Positions 8,566 to 18,636 of a DNA stretch of 64,000 bases are shown here, in pieces; the stretch's first letter is position 1, and each line of letters starts with the position of its first letter. The DNA is taken from the NCBI RefSeq assembly GCF_001280015.1, contig NZ_LGDV01000200.1, positions 1 to 64,000 of the forward strand. Reading direction: 5' to 3'. Source of the DNA: Streptomyces sp. MMG1121. GTDB taxonomy: Bacteria; Actinomycetota; Actinomycetes; Streptomycetales; Streptomycetaceae. A model generated the notes under the pieces. It was given only the letters and a program-made list of their open reading frames with translations, was not told the origin of the DNA and did not search any database. The position numbers were made by a program, and so were the translations under genes.

Positions 8566-11505
8566 ATGCCGGACCGCGGCGGAGGCCCGACGGGACCGCG
8601 GATCAGAGCGGGCCGCCCGTCCCGGCGTGTCCGGGGCCTGCTCATGACACTGGGCGTCCTGGCCGTCCTCGGCATGGCGTTCACCATGTTCGCGGGCTTC
8701 TGGACGGACTGGCTGTGGTATCGGTCGGTGCACTACTCGTCGGTGTTCACGACGACCCTGTCGACCAAGATCGGGCTGTTCTTCGTCTTCGGTCTGCTGA
8801 TGGCGGTCGCCGTCGGGGTCAACATCTGGGTGGCGCACCGGATGCGGCCTCCGCTGAGCGCCATGTCCATGGAGCAGCAGAGCCTCGACCGCTACCGGAT
8901 GGGCATCGCGCCGTACAAGAAGTGGCTGCTGCTCGCCGTCACCGCGCTCGTCGGCCTGATCGCCGGAGCCTCGGCGTCCAGTCAGTGGCGGATCTGGCTG
9001 ATGTGGGTCAACGGCGTGCCCTTCCACCAGAAGGACCCGCAGTTCCACCTCGACGTCTCCTTCTACGCCTTCGACCTGCCCTGGTACCGCTTCCTGCTGG
9101 GCTTCGGCTTCGCCGCCGCCATCCTGAGCCTGATCGCCGCCGCGCTCACGCACTATCTGTACGGCGGGCTGCGCCTGACCAGCCCGGGCGCGCGGGCCAC
9201 CGCCGCCGCGACCGGGCATCTGTCCGTGCTGCTCGGCATCTTCGTCGCCCTGAAGGCGGTCGCCTACTGGCTCGACCGGTACGGCCTGGCCGTCAAGTCC
9301 AGCGACTTCAAGGCGACCGGCAACTGGACCGGCCTGCGCTACGTCGACGCCAACGCCTATCTGCCGGCGAAGACGATCCTGTTCTGCATCGCGGTCATCT
9401 GCGCGCTGCTGTTCTTCGCCACCCTGTGGCGGCGCACCTGGCAGCTGCCCGTCATCGGCTTCGGCCTGATGGTCCTGTCCGCGATCCTGATCGGCGGGCT
9501 GTACCCGGCGATCGTGCAGAAGTTCCAGGTGCAGCCCAACGAGCAGGCCAAGGAAGCCCCGTACGTCCAGAAGAACCTCAAGGCGACCCGCGAGGCGTAC
9601 GGCATCGACGACGCCAAGGTCACCGAGTACTCCGGTCAGTCCACGACGAAGGACAAGACCAAGCTGCGCGACGACGCCGATGCCGCGGCGAGCATCCGCA
9701 TCATGGACCCGAACATCGTCTCGCCGACGTTCCAGCAGCTCCAGCAGATGAAGAACTACTACGGGTTCCCGACCAACCTGGACGTCGACCGGTACCCCGC
9801 CAAGGACGGTAAGAACACCAAGGACCAGGACACGGTCCTCGGTCTGCGCGAGCTGAACCTGGACGGCATCCCGAAGAACAACTGGATCAACGACCACTTC
9901 CGCTACACCCACGGCTACGGCGTGGTCGCCGCGAAGGGTACCGAGGCCGACTCCCAGGGCCAGCCCGTCTTCACCGAGTACGACCTGCCGTCCCGGGGCG
10001 AGCTGCCCACGTACGAACAGCGCATCTACTACGGCGAGAAGACCACCACCTACTCCATCGTCGGCGGTCCCCAGAAGGAGATCGACTACTCCGACGACAG
10101 CGGTGAGAAGACCACCAGCTACACGGGCAAGAGCGGGGTCAACCTCGACAACCCGGTCAACCGGGCCGCGTACGCGGTGGCGTTCAACGAGCCGCAGATC
10201 CTCTACTCGGGTGCGATCGGCAAGGGTTCGCGGATCCTGTACAACCGCACGCCCAAGGAGCGCGTCGAGGCGGTCGCCCCTTGGCTGACCATCGACGGCG
10301 ACGCCTATCCGGCGGTGGTGAAGGGCCGTATCCAGTGGATCGTCGACGCCTACACGACGTCGAACGGCTACCCGTACTCCTCCCGCACGACTCTCGGTGA
10401 CACCACGGCCGACTCGCTGACCGCCACCAACAACAACCGCACCGTGGTGGCCCAGCAGAACCAGGTCAACTACATCCGCAACTCGGTGAAGGCGACTGTC
10501 GACGCGTACACCGGTGATGTCAAGCTCTACCAGTGGGACACCCAGGACCCGGTGCTGAAGACCTGGATGAAGGCCTTCCCCGGGACGGTGAAGCCGAGGA
10601 GTGCCATCTCCCCGGAGCTCATGGCCCATCTGCGCTATCCGCAGGACCTGTTCAAGGTCCAGCGCGAACTGCTCACCCGCTACCACGTGACGGACGCGCA
10701 GACGTTCCTCACCGGCAGCGAGGTGTGGCAGGTGCCGGACGACCCGACCAACAAGTCGGGCAGCGCGGTGCCGCCGTACTACCTGAGCATGAAGATGCCC
10801 GACCAGGCCAAGCAGGCGTTCTCGCTGTCGACGACGTTCACGCCCAACGGCCGGGACAATCTCAGTGCGTTCATGTCGGTCGACGCCGAGGCCGGCACCA
10901 GTGACTACGGCAAGATCAGAATCCTGAAACTGCCGACCAGCACGACGGTCGACGGGCCCAAACAGGTACAGAGCCAGTTCAACTCCGAACAGGACATCGC
11001 CGCGGCGATCAGACTCCTCAAGGGCGGCGACTCCGATATCGAGTACGGCAACCTGCTGACCGTGCCGCTGGACGGAGGACTGCTCTACGTGGAGCCGGTC
11101 TACGTACGCGGTGGCGGACTGAAGTACCCGCTGCTGCGCAAGGTGCTCGTCACCTACGAGGGCAAGACCGCGTTCGAGAACACCCTCGACGCCGCTCTCG
11201 ACAAGGTCTTCGGTGCGACGGGCTCGACCACGACACCACCGGACACCGGCACCAGCAATCCGCCCACGTCCACCAATCCGACCGTCCAGCAGGCCCTGGA
11301 CGACGCCCAGAAGGCCTTCGACGCGGGCCAGCAGGCGCTGCGGAATCCGGACGGGGCGGACTGGGCCGCGTACGCCAAGGCCCAGAAGGATCTGCAGGCC
11401 GCGCTGAAGCGGGCGCAGGAGGCGGAGGCGAAGGCCGCTCAGTCCGGCAGCGGCAAGAACGCCGACAAGAGCAGCGCCAAGGGCGGCGGCAAGAGCAGCA
11501 ATTGA
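8566..11505 (+). CDS. UPF0182 family large membrane protein
   Basis: The product is 979 residues from ATG 8566 (986 if GTG 8545 is used; neither has a good Shine-Dalgarno). About seven hydrophobic segments occupy the first 310 residues (for example at about 27-50, 66-90, 125-150, 175-205, 220-240, 270-290), followed by a long extracytoplasmic domain, then a C-terminal Thr/Pro linker and a Lys/Ala-rich tail with possible coiled coil. This is the UPF0182 (COG1615) architecture, found across actinomycetes with no assigned biochemical role. It is not obviously part of an operon; an initiator tRNA gene follows 41 bp downstream. Confidence 0.9.
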   Translation: MPDRGGGPTGPRIRAGRPSRRVRGLLMTLGVLAVLGMAFTMFAGFWTDWLWYRSVHYSSVFTTTLSTKIGLFFVFGLLMAVAVGVNIWVAHRMRPPLSAMSMEQQSLDRYRMGIAPYKKWLLLAVTALVGLIAGASASSQWRIWLMWVNGVPFHQKDPQFHLDVSFYAFDLPWYRFLLGFGFAAAILSLIAAALTHYLYGGLRLTSPGARATAAATGHLSVLLGIFVALKAVAYWLDRYGLAVKSSDFKATGNWTGLRYVDANAYLPAKTILFCIAVICALLFFATLWRRTWQLPVIGFGLMVLSAILIGGLYPAIVQKFQVQPNEQAKEAPYVQKNLKATREAYGIDDAKVTEYSGQSTTKDKTKLRDDADAAASIRIMDPNIVSPTFQQLQQMKNYYGFPTNLDVDRYPAKDGKNTKDQDTVLGLRELNLDGIPKNNWINDHFRYTHGYGVVAAKGTEADSQGQPVFTEYDLPSRGELPTYEQRIYYGEKTTTYSIVGGPQKEIDYSDDSGEKTTSYTGKSGVNLDNPVNRAAYAVAFNEPQILYSGAIGKGSRILYNRTPKERVEAVAPWLTIDGDAYPAVVKGRIQWIVDAYTTSNGYPYSSRTTLGDTTADSLTATNNNRTVVAQQNQVNYIRNSVKATVDAYTGDVKLYQWDTQDPVLKTWMKAFPGTVKPRSAISPELMAHLRYPQDLFKVQRELLTRYHVTDAQTFLTGSEVWQVPDDPTNKSGSAVPPYYLSMKMPDQAKQAFSLSTTFTPNGRDNLSAFMSVDAEAGTSDYGKIRILKLPTSTTVDGPKQVQSQFNSEQDIAAAIRLLKGGDSDIEYGNLLTVPLDGGLLYVEPVYVRGGGLKYPLLRKVLVTYEGKTAFENTLDAALDKVFGATGSTTTPPDTGTSNPPTSTNPTVQQALDDAQKAFDAGQQALRNPDGADWAAYAKAQKDLQAALKRAQEAEAKAAQSGSGKNADKSSAKGGGKSSN

Positions 11506-11546
11506 TCAAGACCCCCCGCGCCGTGGTACGGTTACCAGGCAAACGG

Positions 11547-11620
11547 CGCGGGGTGGAGCAGCTCGGTAGCTCGCTGGGCTCATAACCCAGAGGTCGCAGG
11601 TTCAAATCCTGTCCCCGCTA
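11547..11620 (+). tRNA. tRNA-fMet (CAT), initiator, copy 1
   Basis: The 74-nt sequence folds as a cloverleaf: acceptor GCGGGG/CCCCGC with an unpaired first position (C1 opposite T72), D-arm GAGCAGCTCGGTAGCTC, anticodon loop CTCATAA on a CTGGG/CCCAG stem, and T-loop TTCAAAT. The mismatch at 1-72 and three consecutive G-C pairs under the anticodon loop mark an initiator tRNA. CCA is not encoded. A second identical copy lies at 13725. Confidence 0.97.
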
Positions 11621-11627
11621 CTGCGAA

Positions 11628-11661
11628 CGAAGGCCCGGATCCCAAGGGATCCGGGCCTTCG
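11628..11661 (+). terminator. tRNA terminator
   Basis: A near-perfect hairpin of about 15 bp (GAAGGCCCGGATCC with its complement) starts 8 nt after the first tRNA-fMet. Confidence 0.85.
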
Positions 11662-11824
11662 TGGTGTGCGAACTCATATCCGGAGGGGAGGTACGGCCGC
11701 GCCGCCGTGGGGAGTTGAGTGGTGTGTGTTTGACTTGTCGTCCTGTGGGCATGTCGACAAAACGCTGAAGTGACCTCACGGGCTGCGGTATACCGGGTGT
11801 ACCCAGGTTGCAGGTGGTGCGACG

Positions 11825-13645
11825 ATGGACGTTATGGGGGACAAGGCAACTCTGTTCGAGTCAGGGCGATTTGTGCAGCCGTCCGGTGAGGAGCCGACCC
11901 GCGACGAAGTGAGCGACATGGGGGATGCCGCTGAAGAGGTACGGCTCGCTCTCGCCGCGCAGAGCGGCGACGCGGAGGCGGCGAGCGTCCTCGGAGCCAT
12001 GCTGCTGCGCCGCGGCGACCTCGACGGAGCCGAAGCCCATCTGCGCGCCGCCACCGCGGCCGGCGACCGGGCCGCCGCCAACAACCTCGGCGTCCTGCTG
12101 CACCAGCGCGGCTACCCCGAGGAGGCCGCCGGCTGGTGGCGGATCGCCGCCGTCGCCGGTTCCGCCGCCGCCGCGCACGCGCTCGGCCGCTACCACCGCG
12201 AGCGCGGGGACGAGCCGGCCGCCGAGTACTGGCTGCGCCAGTCCGCCGAACAGGGCCACGTCCTCGGCGCCTACGCGCTCGCCGACCTGCTGGAGCACCG
12301 CGGTGACGTCGGCGCCGAGCACTGGATGCGGGCCGCCGCCGAGCGCGGGCACCGGGAGGCGGCGTACCGGCTGGCACGCGCCCTCGACCACACGGAGGGA
12401 CACGAGGACGAGAGCGGGTCCGACAACGCTGTCGCGGAGGCCGAGCAGTGGTACCGGCAGGCCGCCGCGCGCGGTCACCGGCGGGCCGCGCTGCACCTCG
12501 GGGCGATCCTGGAGAAGCGGGGAGAGCTGAAGGAAGCCGGGCGCTGGTATCTGACCTCGGCCAAGGACGGCGAGGCCCGGGCCGCCTGCGCGCTGGGCTT
12601 CCTGCTGCGCGACGCCGGGGACACCGAGAGCGCGGCCGTGTGGTGGCTGCGCGCCGCCCAGGAGGGCGACGGCAACGCGGCCAACGCGCTGGGCGCGCTG
12701 CACGCCGAGCGCGGCGAGACGCAGACCGCCGAGCGCTGGTACCGGGCGGCGCTGGACGCGGGCGACGACAACGGCGCGTACAACCTCGGGCTGCTCTGCG
12801 CCGAGCAGGGGCGGACCGCACAGGCCGAGCAGTGGTACCGGCGGGCCGCCTACGCAGGGCACCGGGAGGCCGCGAACGCGCTCGCCATCCTGCTGCTGCA
12901 GGGCGGTGACACCACCGGCGCCGAGCCGTGGTTCTCCAAGGCCGCCGAGGCGGGGAGCGTGGACGCCGCGTTCAATCTCGGGATCCTCTACGCCGGGCGT
13001 GGCACCGGGCAGGCGGCCGAGATGGCGCTGCGCTGGTACGAGCGGGCGGCCGCCGCCGGGCACACCGAGGCCGCGCTCCAGGTCGGGATCGCCCGGCTGC
13101 GCGAGGGCGACGAGCGGGAGGCCGAACGGCATCTGCGCTGCGCGGCCGGCGGCGGCAGCGCGGAGGCGGCATACCGGCTGGCCACCCTGCTCGACGCGCG
13201 CCGGCCGCCGGAGCCCGCGCACGAGCTGGGCGAGATCGTGCACGAGAAGACCGAGTGCGAGGAGTGGTACGAGCGCGCTGCCACCCAGGGCCACCGGCGG
13301 GCGCAGGTGCGGGTCGGCATGCTGGCCGCCGCCCGGGGTGATGTGGTCGAGGCGGCACGTTGGTACCGGGCGGCGGCGGAGGCCGGATCACGCAACGGCG
13401 CCTTCAATCTGGGGCTGCTGCTGGCCCGGGAGGGCAGTGAGCCGGAGGCGGCGGTGTGGTGGACGCGCGCCGCCGACGCCGGGCACGGCCGGGCCGCCCT
13501 ACGGCTGGCCCTTGTCTACGCGCGTCGGGGAGAGCTGGCGGAGGGGCAGCGGTGGGCGGACCGTGCGGTGGCACTGGGCCCGGCGGAGGTCGCCGAGCGG
13601 GCGGGACGGCTCAGGGATGCGCTGCGGGAAGAGCTCTCTGCTTGA
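11825..13645 (+). CDS. Sel1-like/TPR repeat protein
   Basis: The 606-residue protein consists almost entirely of about 15 repeats of a 36-residue Sel1/TPR-like unit, with the recurring pattern A..WYRRAA..GH..AA..LG.LL..RG. After the first 35 residues there is no other domain, and there is no signal peptide or membrane segment. Such solenoids are protein-interaction scaffolds. ATG 11825 is preceded by AGGTGG at a 6-nt spacing; ATG 11834 is an alternative. The gene is bracketed by two identical initiator tRNA genes on the same strand, which looks like a locally duplicated tRNA around a stable core gene. Confidence 0.9.
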   Translation: MDVMGDKATLFESGRFVQPSGEEPTRDEVSDMGDAAEEVRLALAAQSGDAEAASVLGAMLLRRGDLDGAEAHLRAATAAGDRAAANNLGVLLHQRGYPEEAAGWWRIAAVAGSAAAAHALGRYHRERGDEPAAEYWLRQSAEQGHVLGAYALADLLEHRGDVGAEHWMRAAAERGHREAAYRLARALDHTEGHEDESGSDNAVAEAEQWYRQAAARGHRRAALHLGAILEKRGELKEAGRWYLTSAKDGEARAACALGFLLRDAGDTESAAVWWLRAAQEGDGNAANALGALHAERGETQTAERWYRAALDAGDDNGAYNLGLLCAEQGRTAQAEQWYRRAAYAGHREAANALAILLLQGGDTTGAEPWFSKAAEAGSVDAAFNLGILYAGRGTGQAAEMALRWYERAAAAGHTEAALQVGIARLREGDEREAERHLRCAAGGGSAEAAYRLATLLDARRPPEPAHELGEIVHEKTECEEWYERAATQGHRRAQVRVGMLAAARGDVVEAARWYRAAAEAGSRNGAFNLGLLLAREGSEPEAAVWWTRAADAGHGRAALRLALVYARRGELAEGQRWADRAVALGPAEVAERAGRLRDALREELSA

Positions 13646-13682
13646 CCGCGCAGTGGCCCTGGTCACTCGGTCCCCAATCGAT

Positions 13683-13712
13683 TTGCTTCCGTGGGCCGCC
13701 CTCGCGTAATGT
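13683..13712 (+). promoter_or_regulatory. Promoter of second tRNA-fMet
   Basis: TTGCTT, an 18-nt spacer and TAATGT form a housekeeping-sigma promoter ending 12 nt before the mature tRNA. Confidence 0.6.
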
Positions 13713-13724
13713 CGTGTTCACCGA

Positions 13725-13798
13725 CGCGGGGTGGAGCAGCTCGGTAGCTCGCTGGGCTCATAACCCAGAGGTCGCAGGTTCAAATCCTGTCCCCGCTA
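13725..13798 (+). tRNA. tRNA-fMet (CAT), initiator, copy 2
   Basis: Base-for-base identical over 74 nt to the copy at 11547, with the same C1/T72 mismatch and G-C-rich anticodon stem that mark an initiator tRNA. Flanking sequences differ, so the identity is confined to the gene itself. CCA is not encoded. Confidence 0.97.
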
Positions 13799-13805
13799 CT
13801 GATGA

Positions 13806-13842
13806 CCTAGGGCCGGAATCCAGAGATGGATTCCGGCCCTAG
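13806..13842 (+). terminator. tRNA terminator
   Basis: A 17-bp perfect stem (CCTAGGGCCGGAATCCA with its complement) starts 8 nt after the second tRNA-fMet. Confidence 0.85.
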
Positions 13843-13931
13843 GTGCGTTTAGGTGTGGGCAGGCGCGTGCAGGCCCGAAAAAAGGGGGCTTGCGCCCCCT
13901 GGTTCACGCGACTTCGTTCACGCGCCCGGGT

Positions 13932-14348
13932 TCACGCGCCCGCGCAGTTCGGGCACAGCCCCCGGTACGTCACCTCGACGTCCGACACCGTGAAGCCGAA
14001 GCGCTCCGTGTCGGGGAGGTCGGCGAGCGGGTTGCCCGTCGGGTGGACGTCGCGGATCGCGCCGCAGCGGGCGCAGACCAGGTGGTGGTGCGGGCGGTGC
14101 GCGTTCGGGTCGTACCGCTTGGCGCGCTTGTCCGTCGCGACTTCCAGCACCTCGCCGAGGGAGACCAGCTCGCCCAGCGTGTTGTAGACGGTCGCCCGGG
14201 AGATCTCCGGCAGCTTCGCGACGGCGCGCGCATGGACCTCGTCGGCCGTCAGATGGACGTGCTCGCCGTCCAGGACCTCGGCCACCACGCGCCGCTGCGC
14301 GGTCATCCGCCATCCGCGTCCACGCAGCCGTTCCAGAAGGTCGCTCAT
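13932..14348 (-). CDS. catR: Fur-family peroxide-type repressor (CatR/PerR-like)
   Basis: The 138-residue protein has an N-terminal winged helix (residues 1-80; [14 protein letters not shown] recognition helix), the [10 protein letters not shown] metal/dimer segment near 93, and a C-terminal CPNC that completes a structural zinc site. It is divergent from a catalase gene, with a palindrome over the catalase promoter, which is the arrangement described for CatR, a peroxide-sensing repressor of catalase in S. coelicolor. Members sense H2O2 by iron-catalysed oxidation or by thiols; which applies here cannot be read from sequence. The symbol rests on context and similarity. Confidence 0.8.
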   Translation of the reverse strand: MSDLLERLRGRGWRMTAQRRVVAEVLDGEHVHLTADEVHARAVAKLPEISRATVYNTLGELVSLGEVLEVATDKRAKRYDPNAHRPHHHLVCARCGAIRDVHPTGNPLADLPDTERFGFTVSDVEVTYRGLCPNCAGA

Positions 14349-14409
14349 AGCTATCAGCCTAACAGGAGAGGGGACCAGGACGGGAATAGGTGTGAGATTG
14401 GAACACTAA

Positions 14410-14437
14410 TTGACTTAGATCTAGTCCAATGTAGGAT
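14410..14437 (+). promoter_or_regulatory. Catalase promoter overlapped by a Fur/CatR-type palindrome
   Basis: TTGACT at 14410 and TAGGAT at 14432 are spaced 16 nt. The spacer plus -35 box forms a 20-bp imperfect palindrome (14410-14429) centred on AGATCT, with half-sites TTGACTTAGA and TTGGACTAGA. A repressor bound there would exclude RNA polymerase. It is 62 nt upstream of the divergent regulator start and about 68 nt upstream of the catalase start. Confidence 0.65.
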
Positions 14438-14504
14438 CGGGAACGGCTTTGGCCACAGGACAGGACTGGGACAGGATCAGTCAGTGATGACGCAGGAGGC
14501 GCAC

Positions 14505-15956
14505 GTGACGCAGGGACCGCTCACCACGGAGGCCGGTGCTCCGGTCGCCGACAACCAGAACAGCGAGACGGCGGGCGTCGGCGGGCCGGTCCTGGTCCAG
14601 GACCAGCTGCTGCTGGAGAAGCTCGCCCACTTCAACCGGGAACGCATCCCGGAGCGGGTCGTGCACGCCCGGGGCGCGGGCGCCTACGGCACCTTCACGG
14701 TGACCGCCGACGTCACGCCGTACACGCGGGCCGCCTTCCTCTCCGAGGCCGGCAAGGAGACCGAGGTCTTCCTGCGCTTCTCGACCGTGGCCGGCAACCT
14801 CGGCGCGGCGGACGCCGTCCGCGATCCGCGCGGCTTCGCGCTGAAGTTCTACACCGAGGAGGGCAACTACGACCTCGTCGGCAACAACACCCCGGTGTTC
14901 TTCATCCGGGACGCGATCAAGTTCCCGGACTTCATCCACACCCAGAAGCGCGACCCGTACACGGGCTCCACGGAGGCGGACAACGTCTGGGACTTCTGGG
15001 GGCTCAGCCCGGAGTCGACCCACCAGGTGACCTGGCTGTTCGGCGACCGGGGCATCCCGGCGTCGTACCGTCACATGAACGGCTACGGCTCGCACACCTA
15101 CCAGTGGAGCAACGAGGCCGGCGAGGTCTTCTGGGTCAAGTACCACTTCAAGACCGACCAGGGGATCAAGAACCTCACGGCGGAAGAGGCCGCGGTGCTC
15201 GCGGGCAACGACCCCGACTCCCACCAGCGCGATCTGCGCGAGGCGATCGAGCGCGGCGAGTTCCCGAGCTGGACCGTGCAGGCGCAGATCATGCCGGCGG
15301 CGGACGCGGCGACGTACCGCTTCAACCCGTTCGACCTCACCAAGGTCTGGCCGCACGAGGACTACCCGCCGATCGAGATCGGCAGGCTGGAACTGAACCG
15401 CAACCCGCGGAACGTCTTCGCCGAGGTCGAGCAGTCGATCTTCAGCCCCGCGCACTTCGTGCCCGGCATCGGCCCGTCCCCGGACAAGATGCTCCAGGGC
15501 CGGCTCTTCGCGTACGGCGACGCGCACCGCTACCGCGTCGGCATCAACGCCGACCACCTGCCGGTGAACCGCCCGCACGCCACCGAGGCGCGCACCAACT
15601 CCCGCGACGGCTTCCTGTACGACGGCCGGCACGGTGGCGCGAAGAACTACGAGCCGAACAGCTTCGGCGGGCCGGGGCAGACGGGGCGTGCGCTGTGGCA
15701 GGCCGCCTCGGTCGACGGTTCCACCGGCAACCACCCGACCCCCGTGCACGCCGAGGACGACGACTTCGTCCAGGCGGGCGCCCTCTACCGGCTGATGGCG
15801 GAGGACGAGAAGGAGCGGCTGATCACCAACCTGGCGGGTGCGATCTCCGCGGTCTCACGCCAGGACATCGCCGAGCGGGCGATCGGCAACTTCGCGAGCG
15901 CCGACGCCGAGTTCGGCAAGCGGCTGGAAGCGGCGGTGCGGGCGCTGCGCGGCTGA
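14505..15956 (+). CDS. catA: Monofunctional haem catalase
   Basis: The 483-residue enzyme (clade 3, small-subunit type) disproportionates H2O2. It shows the distal His segment [12 protein letters not shown], the distal Asn/Phe segment [14 protein letters not shown] and the proximal haem-ligand Tyr segment [17 protein letters not shown] 14505 is chosen because AGGAGG sits 5 nt upstream; ATG 14487 would add six residues without a ribosome site. The divergent Fur-family repressor and the promoter palindrome suggest peroxide induction. The symbol catA is by analogy with the catR-catA pair. Confidence 0.9.
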   Translation: MTQGPLTTEAGAPVADNQNSETAGVGGPVLVQDQLLLEKLAHFNRERIPERVVHARGAGAYGTFTVTADVTPYTRAAFLSEAGKETEVFLRFSTVAGNLGAADAVRDPRGFALKFYTEEGNYDLVGNNTPVFFIRDAIKFPDFIHTQKRDPYTGSTEADNVWDFWGLSPESTHQVTWLFGDRGIPASYRHMNGYGSHTYQWSNEAGEVFWVKYHFKTDQGIKNLTAEEAAVLAGNDPDSHQRDLREAIERGEFPSWTVQAQIMPAADAATYRFNPFDLTKVWPHEDYPPIEIGRLELNRNPRNVFAEVEQSIFSPAHFVPGIGPSPDKMLQGRLFAYGDAHRYRVGINADHLPVNRPHATEARTNSRDGFLYDGRHGGAKNYEPNSFGGPGQTGRALWQAASVDGSTGNHPTPVHAEDDDFVQAGALYRLMAEDEKERLITNLAGAISAVSRQDIAERAIGNFASADAEFGKRLEAAVRALRG

Positions 15957-15983
15957 GTCGGCGGCACGTTCCGTGCTGCTGGG

Positions 15984-16018
15984 CGGGCCGGATCCCACGG
16001 TGCTCGGGGTCCGGCCCG
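15984..16018. terminator. Terminator between catalase and CBS gene
   Basis: A hairpin with CGGGCCGGA paired to TCCGGCCCG lies between the converging catalase and CBS-domain genes. Confidence 0.7.
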
Positions 16019-16042
16019 TTCCGAATGCCCCGTTACGCGTGC

Positions 16043-16438
16043 TCAGCGGGCCGGTGCGGGCTCGCGGGCCGGAAGCCAGCAGCGGATGATGTCGCGCACC
16101 GACACGATGCCGGCCACCTCGCCGCCGTCGAGGACGACCAGGTGCCGGAAGCCGCCGTGGGTCATGGCGCGGGCGGCCTCCTCGAGGGTCCAGGTGGGGG
16201 CGGCGAAGACGACGTCGGTGGTGGTGTGGGCGTGGGTGCGTTCCGTGTCCGGGTTCTGGCCGAGGCCGACGGAGATGAGGATGTCGCGTTCGGTGAGGAT
16301 GCCGATGCCGCCGGCGTCCGGGTCGAGGACCACGGCGGCACCGGTGCGGCGCGCGGACATCAGGGTGGCCGCCTGGCGGAGGGTGTGAGCGGGGCCGACG
16401 GTGAGGGTCACCGCGCTCATGGCGTCACGGACGAGCAT
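16043..16438 (-). CDS. CBS-domain pair protein
   Basis: The 131-residue protein is a tandem CBS pair (Bateman module; about residues 5-60 and 75-125, each ending with a GI(L/V)(T/S)xRDI segment), which usually binds adenosyl nucleotides as an energy or redox sensor. No effector domain is fused. AGGAGGTGG lies 8 nt before ATG 16438. Its neighbours give no clear partner. Confidence 0.9.
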   Translation of the reverse strand: MLVRDAMSAVTLTVGPAHTLRQAATLMSARRTGAAVVLDPDAGGIGILTERDILISVGLGQNPDTERTHAHTTTDVVFAAPTWTLEEAARAMTHGGFRHLVVLDGGEVAGIVSVRDIIRCWLPAREPAPAR

Positions 16439-16579
16439 GGATGGTCCACCTCCTAGGAATCCCCTGTGCGGGGATTCACAAATGCACAAGTGGGGGTGGG
16501 CTCAGGGTGACAGGTAAAGGGAGGGTCAACAAGGGGGCGCGCGACGCCAATTGTGGGCGTGCGCGCGCCTTCGCCTCGC

Positions 16580-17380
16580 TCAGCGGCGCGGGTCGAGATA
16601 CCCGAGCAGCTCGTCGTGGAGCAGGCCGTTGGACGCGGCCGCGTTGCCGCTGTGCGGGCCCGGCCGGCCGTCGAGGCCCGTGAAGCTGCCGCCGGCCTCG
16701 GTGACGACGATCGCGGTGGCGGCCATGTCCCACAGGGACAGCTCGGGCTCGGCGCAGAGGTCGACGGCGCCCTCGGCGACCATCATGTAGGGCCAGAAAT
16801 CGCCGTACGCGCGCGTGCGCCACACCTGGCGGGTCAGGTCCAGGAAGCCGTCGAGGCGGCCCTGCTCCTCCCAGCCGGACAGGGAGGAGTACGCGAACGA
16901 CGCGTCCGCGAGCTTGCCGACCTGGGAGACGTGGATACGGGACGCGGAGGTGAGGCTGCGGCCGGAGTAGGCCCCGTGGCCCTTCGCGGCCCACCAGCGG
17001 CGGCCGAGGGCGGGGGCGGAGACGAGGCCGACGACGGGCTGGTAGCCGCCCTCGCCCGCCTCCATCAGAGAGATCAGCGTGGCCCAGACAGGGACGCCGC
17101 GGACGTAGTTCTTGGTGCCGTCGATGGGGTCGATCACCCAGCGGCGGGGGCCGGTGCCCTCGACGCCGTACTCCTCACCGAGGACCGCGTCCCGTGGGCG
17201 GGCGCGCTGGAGGTGGCCGCGGATGAGTTCCTCCGCCGCCTTGTCGGCCTCGCTCACCGGGGTCATGTCCGGCTTCGTCTCCACCTTCAGGTCGAGAGCC
17301 TTGAAGCGGTCCATGGTGGTGGCGTCGGCGGCGTCCGCGAGGACGTGGGCGAGGCGCAGGTCGTCCAGGTAGTCCGGCAT
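16580..17380 (-). CDS. hisN: Histidinol-phosphatase (IMPase-type)
   Basis: The 266-residue enzyme belongs to the inositol-monophosphatase family; it dephosphorylates L-histidinol phosphate in histidine biosynthesis in actinomycetes. The metal-binding motifs are present: GEEYG (near 68), [17 protein letters not shown] (near 80-97) and [19 protein letters not shown] (near 205-223). It lies apart from the main his cluster, as is usual for hisN in Streptomyces. The neighbouring TetR gene is divergent. Closely related IMPases act on other phosphates, so the substrate is inferred from family position. Confidence 0.85.
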   Translation of the reverse strand: MPDYLDDLRLAHVLADAADATTMDRFKALDLKVETKPDMTPVSEADKAAEELIRGHLQRARPRDAVLGEEYGVEGTGPRRWVIDPIDGTKNYVRGVPVWATLISLMEAGEGGYQPVVGLVSAPALGRRWWAAKGHGAYSGRSLTSASRIHVSQVGKLADASFAYSSLSGWEEQGRLDGFLDLTRQVWRTRAYGDFWPYMMVAEGAVDLCAEPELSLWDMAATAIVVTEAGGSFTGLDGRPGPHSGNAAASNGLLHDELLGYLDPRR

Positions 17381-17519
17381 GTAGGAACGGTATCTTCCGG
17401 CGCCGGTGCGGGGCCAGCAGGGGCGGGGCGCGCGAAAGGGTGACTCTCACGGAGTCTTGACAGTGCGTACGGGCGCGTCAACTCTGGGCGCAGAGCTGCT
17501 CTGGCCCAGGGAGGCGATG

Positions 17520-18125
17520 ATGCCTGCTGCCCGGGAGTCCCTGTTGGACGCCGCTTTCACCGCGCTCGCGCGCCGGCCGTGGTCCGCGGTGCGGATGGTC
17601 GACGTGGCCGCGGCGGCCGGGGTGTCCCGGCAGACCCTGTACAACGAGTTCGGCAGCAAGGACGGACTCGCCCGGGCGCTGGTGCGACGGGCGGCCGACG
17701 GCTACCTCGCCGGGGTCGAGCGGGCGCTCGCCGGATCCGCCGAGCCCCGCGAGCGGCTGACCGCGGTCGCCGAGTGGACCGGCTCCGCCGCGCGGGAGAA
17801 CGAGCTGATACGGGCCATGCTCACCGGCTGCTGGAGCGAGCGGCTGCCCACCCCGCCGCTCGCCGCCGTACCGTCCTCCTCCGCGGTGCCCGCGCAGCGC
17901 CGGGCGGACGGTCCGCTGCCGACGCCCCGCGATTTCGTGCGCATCGTGCGGGACCGCGCCGTGACCGCCCTGGCCGGGCCCGCCGCCACCCCCGTCGACA
18001 CCGCCGGGCTGGCCCACCCCTGCGAACTGGTCGTCCGCCTCGCCCTCTCCTGTGTCGCGGCCCCGCCGGGGGAGGGCGGCATGGCGGAGCTGGTCCGTGC
18101 GGTGGTCCCGCACCGGGCGGCGTGA
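17520..18125 (+). CDS. TetR-family regulator
   Basis: The N-terminal helix-turn-helix (about residues 20-45; VDVAAAAGVSRQTLYNEFGSK) is typical of TetR; the C-terminal ligand domain is divergent. Starts are ambiguous: ATG 17517/17520 lie just behind GGGAGG, while GTG 17463 would add 19 residues but sits within 2 nt of a TTGACA box, so it is probably promoter DNA. It is divergent from hisN and converges with an SMR exporter gene; an exporter could be a target but nothing shows it. Confidence 0.85.
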   Translation: MPAARESLLDAAFTALARRPWSAVRMVDVAAAAGVSRQTLYNEFGSKDGLARALVRRAADGYLAGVERALAGSAEPRERLTAVAEWTGSAARENELIRAMLTGCWSERLPTPPLAAVPSSSAVPAQRRADGPLPTPRDFVRIVRDRAVTALAGPAATPVDTAGLAHPCELVVRLALSCVAAPPGEGGMAELVRAVVPHRAA

Positions 18126-18228
18126 CGGAGCCGGGCCGGACTGCCGCACGGATGGCGGGAGTCGAGGCGCACCCCCACCGTCGCCGACTCGTCGGCTCCG
18201 GCGCCGAACTCGCCCTGCCGGAACCGGC

Positions 18229-18552
18229 CTAGTGGGCCGAGCCCGACAGCTGGAGCCCGATGACGCCGATGATGACGAAGCTGATCGACACGATCTTCAG
18301 CGTGGACACCAGGTCACCGAGGAAGACCATGCCGTAGATCGCGGTGCCCGCCGCGCCGATCCCGGTCCACACGGCATAGGCGGGACCGACGTCCAGCTTC
18401 TTCAGCGAGAGGGTCAGCAGGCCGAAACTGCCCAGTGCGAACGACGCGAAGGCGACCGTCGGCCACAGGCGGGTGAACCCGTGCGAGAGCTTCAGGCACA
18501 CGGCGAAACCGGTCTCCAGAATCCCGGCCACTACGACCAGCAGCCACGCCAT
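18229..18552 (-). CDS. SMR-family exporter, SugE/Gdx-like
   Basis: The 107-residue protein has four hydrophobic helices and the invariant membrane-embedded Glu in helix 1 (AGILETGFAV, residue about 13). The segment AYAVWTGIGAAG in helix 3 is characteristic of the SugE/Gdx branch, whose members export guanidinium, rather than of EmrE-type polyaromatic cation exporters. It starts at 18552 behind GGGAGGAC. I looked upstream for a guanidine riboswitch and found none convincing. Homodimeric antiparallel function is expected since only one SMR gene is present. Confidence 0.85.
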   Translation of the reverse strand: MAWLLVVVAGILETGFAVCLKLSHGFTRLWPTVAFASFALGSFGLLTLSLKKLDVGPAYAVWTGIGAAGTAIYGMVFLGDLVSTLKIVSISFVIIGVIGLQLSGSAH

Positions 18553-18636
18553 GCGCTGTCCTCCCGTTGATCCGGATCACCGGCTCGGTGCGATTATGCA
18601 CTTACCGGCGTCGACCCCCGGCAAACAACGCGGCGG

